33,848 nt of DNA from an uncultured Prevotella sp. (lineage in GTDB: Bacteria; Bacteroidota; Bacteroidia; Bacteroidales; Bacteroidaceae), in contig CAMJDL010000007.1 of the NCBI GenBank assembly GCA_946404405.1, forward strand, positions 67,711-101,558, in the 5' to 3' direction. The notes beneath the pieces were generated by a model. The model saw nothing but the letters and a program-made list of their open reading frames with translations. It was not told the DNA's origin and did no database searches. The translations under genes were made by a program, and so were the position numbers. Positions 32,771 through 33,848 of this stretch are shown one piece after another (the first letter of the stretch is position 1; the number at the start of each line of letters is the position of its first letter).

Positions 32771-33801
32771 ATTTTTGCAACATTCAAGAAGGAGTTGGAA
32801 AGGTACTCTGGACGCAAACTGCGTAAGCCCAAGGACTGGTATGAAGCATTTGACGCTCTGCGTGAGTATATATCTTCGCTTCATAAAGAACGCATTGTGG
32901 TATTCCTTGACGAGTTACCATGGATGGACACCCCAAGTCCGGCTTCCTTTCTGCTTTCAGTTACTTCTGGAACAGTTGGGCGTCGTCTGTTCCTGGATTG
33001 AAACTGTTCGTCTGCGGCTCTGCCACGACATGGATGCTCTCCAAGTTCATCGGTGACAAGGGTGGTATGCATGGCCGTGTGAACCGTCAGATATATCTTC
33101 GTCCGTTCACACTCTATGAGACTCAGCAGTTCCTGAGAAGCAAGAATATTGACTGGGAGAAGTACCAAGTCACAGAGGCTTATATGACGATGGGAGGCAT
33201 ACCTTATTATATAGACATGCTGGAAGGTAATCTCTCACTCAACGAAAACATCGACCACCTGTTCTTTCAGGAAGGAGCCGCCCTGCGCACTGAGTATGAC
33301 TTCATCTTCCGTTCGCTGTTCCGTAACTCCAAAGTTTACCGTTCTGTCGTAGAGTTGCTTGCCAACAGCTCTGTCGGTATGAGCCGCCAAAACATACAAG
33401 AAGCAATGAAAATGGAGGATGGCGGTTTCCTGACAGAAGTGCTTGACAATCTGTGCAAGTGCGACTTCCTGCGACAGTATGCTGCATTCGGGAAGAAAGA
33501 ACAAGGCCAGATGTACCAGCTGATAGACCTCTTCTCGCTGTTCCACCTACAGTTCGTCAGCAAGTTCAGTGGTCAGGATAGTCATTTTTGGAGTAACATG
33601 CAGGACAATCCCCGTTGGAAGACGTGGCAGGGATATGCGTTCGAACAGGTCTGTCTGCATCATGTTCCGCAAATCAAGCAGAAGTTGGGAATCTGCGGTG
33701 TATTAAGCGAAGTCTGTTCATGGTCTTGCAAAGCATTCACGGACAGAGACGGTACACAGCATAAAGGTACACAGATAGATTTGATCACTAGTGTCTCTTA
33801 A
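32771..33801 (+). pseudogene. Broken AAA-type ATPase gene (ATPase_2/DUF234-like)
   Basis: The remnant spans two frames. Frame one (to about 32934) encodes KDWYEAFDALREYIS and the Walker B region VVFLDELPWMDTP. The sequence then continues one frame over as PKSGFLSAFSYFWNSWASS, FVCGSATTWM, TLYETQQFL, MGGIPYYIDML and WQGYAFEQVCLHHVPQIK, ending TQIDLI. The frameshift falls in the C run at 32931-32934 and would be repaired by one extra base. The N-terminal P-loop part (about 80-90 residues in relatives) is missing, and the C-terminal nuclease-like part stops at ITSVS. Relatives are common, often multi-copy, ATPases in Bacteroidetes. It lies directly behind the dnaK terminator, so it is probably not expressed. 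Confidence 0.88.
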
Positions 33802-33848
33802 AATAGTTAAAATTCGAAATTAAATATCTTATGCACAACGTTTTAGCC
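33790..33848. other. Possible mobile-element end at the right edge
   Basis: The ATPase homology ends abruptly near 33789 and is followed by AT-rich sequence beginning CACTAGTGTCTCTTAAAATA. The abrupt junction suggests an insertion, but only 59 bases are visible and no transposase can be seen. Confidence 0.25.

Overview
The window looks like a chromosomal segment of a Bacteroidales bacterium, most likely Prevotella or a close relative. The reasons are: promoter-like sites with the Bacteroidetes pattern TTTG, 19-20 bp, TAnnTTTG in front of several genes; a type IX secretion gene (porQ) joined to cmk next to ispH; a carboxynorspermidine-dehydrogenase-like gene; lipoproteins; and secreted proteins ending in a short tail with a YNLxGQ motif. 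GC content is moderate and most of the content is housekeeping or envelope genes.

Layout. Positions 1-3590 (minus strand) hold a compact operon, yicC-gmk-nadD, followed with almost no spacing by two family 2 glycosyltransferases; the last one runs off the left edge. Positions 3959-6105 (plus) hold an ammonium transporter and a small lipoprotein, each ending in a hairpin terminator. A tRNA-Ser(GGA) lies at 6208-6295, with a duplicated copy of its 3' end nearby. Positions 6372-8935 (minus) hold a TonB-like protein, a polyprenyl diphosphate synthase and a TatD DNase. Positions 9061-10707 (plus) hold porQ-cmk, convergent with ispH and meaB (minus). Positions 12807-19420 (minus) hold a 1849-residue alpha-2-macroglobulin-like protein and a DUF1573 protein. 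mnmA (plus) follows, then a secreted LamG-domain protein and a pectate lyase (minus), an uncharacterised 192-residue protein, a saccharopine-dehydrogenase-family gene and recA (plus), a three-gene envelope operon (minus, 27271-30489), dnaK (plus), and a broken AAA ATPase gene at the right edge.

The most striking feature not explained by genes is a family of degenerate tandem repeats with a 7-base period, and in two places an 8-base period. They fill gaps between genes, lie between the divergent tonB-like and porQ promoters, supply the apparent start codon of tatD, and are inserted in frame inside tatD, mnmA and twice in the alpha-2-macroglobulin gene. In every coding copy the repeat is in the one orientation that has no stop codon. 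The second notable signal is an exact sigma-54-type promoter with a flanking inverted repeat upstream of dnaK. No CRISPR array, phage module or complete insertion sequence was seen.
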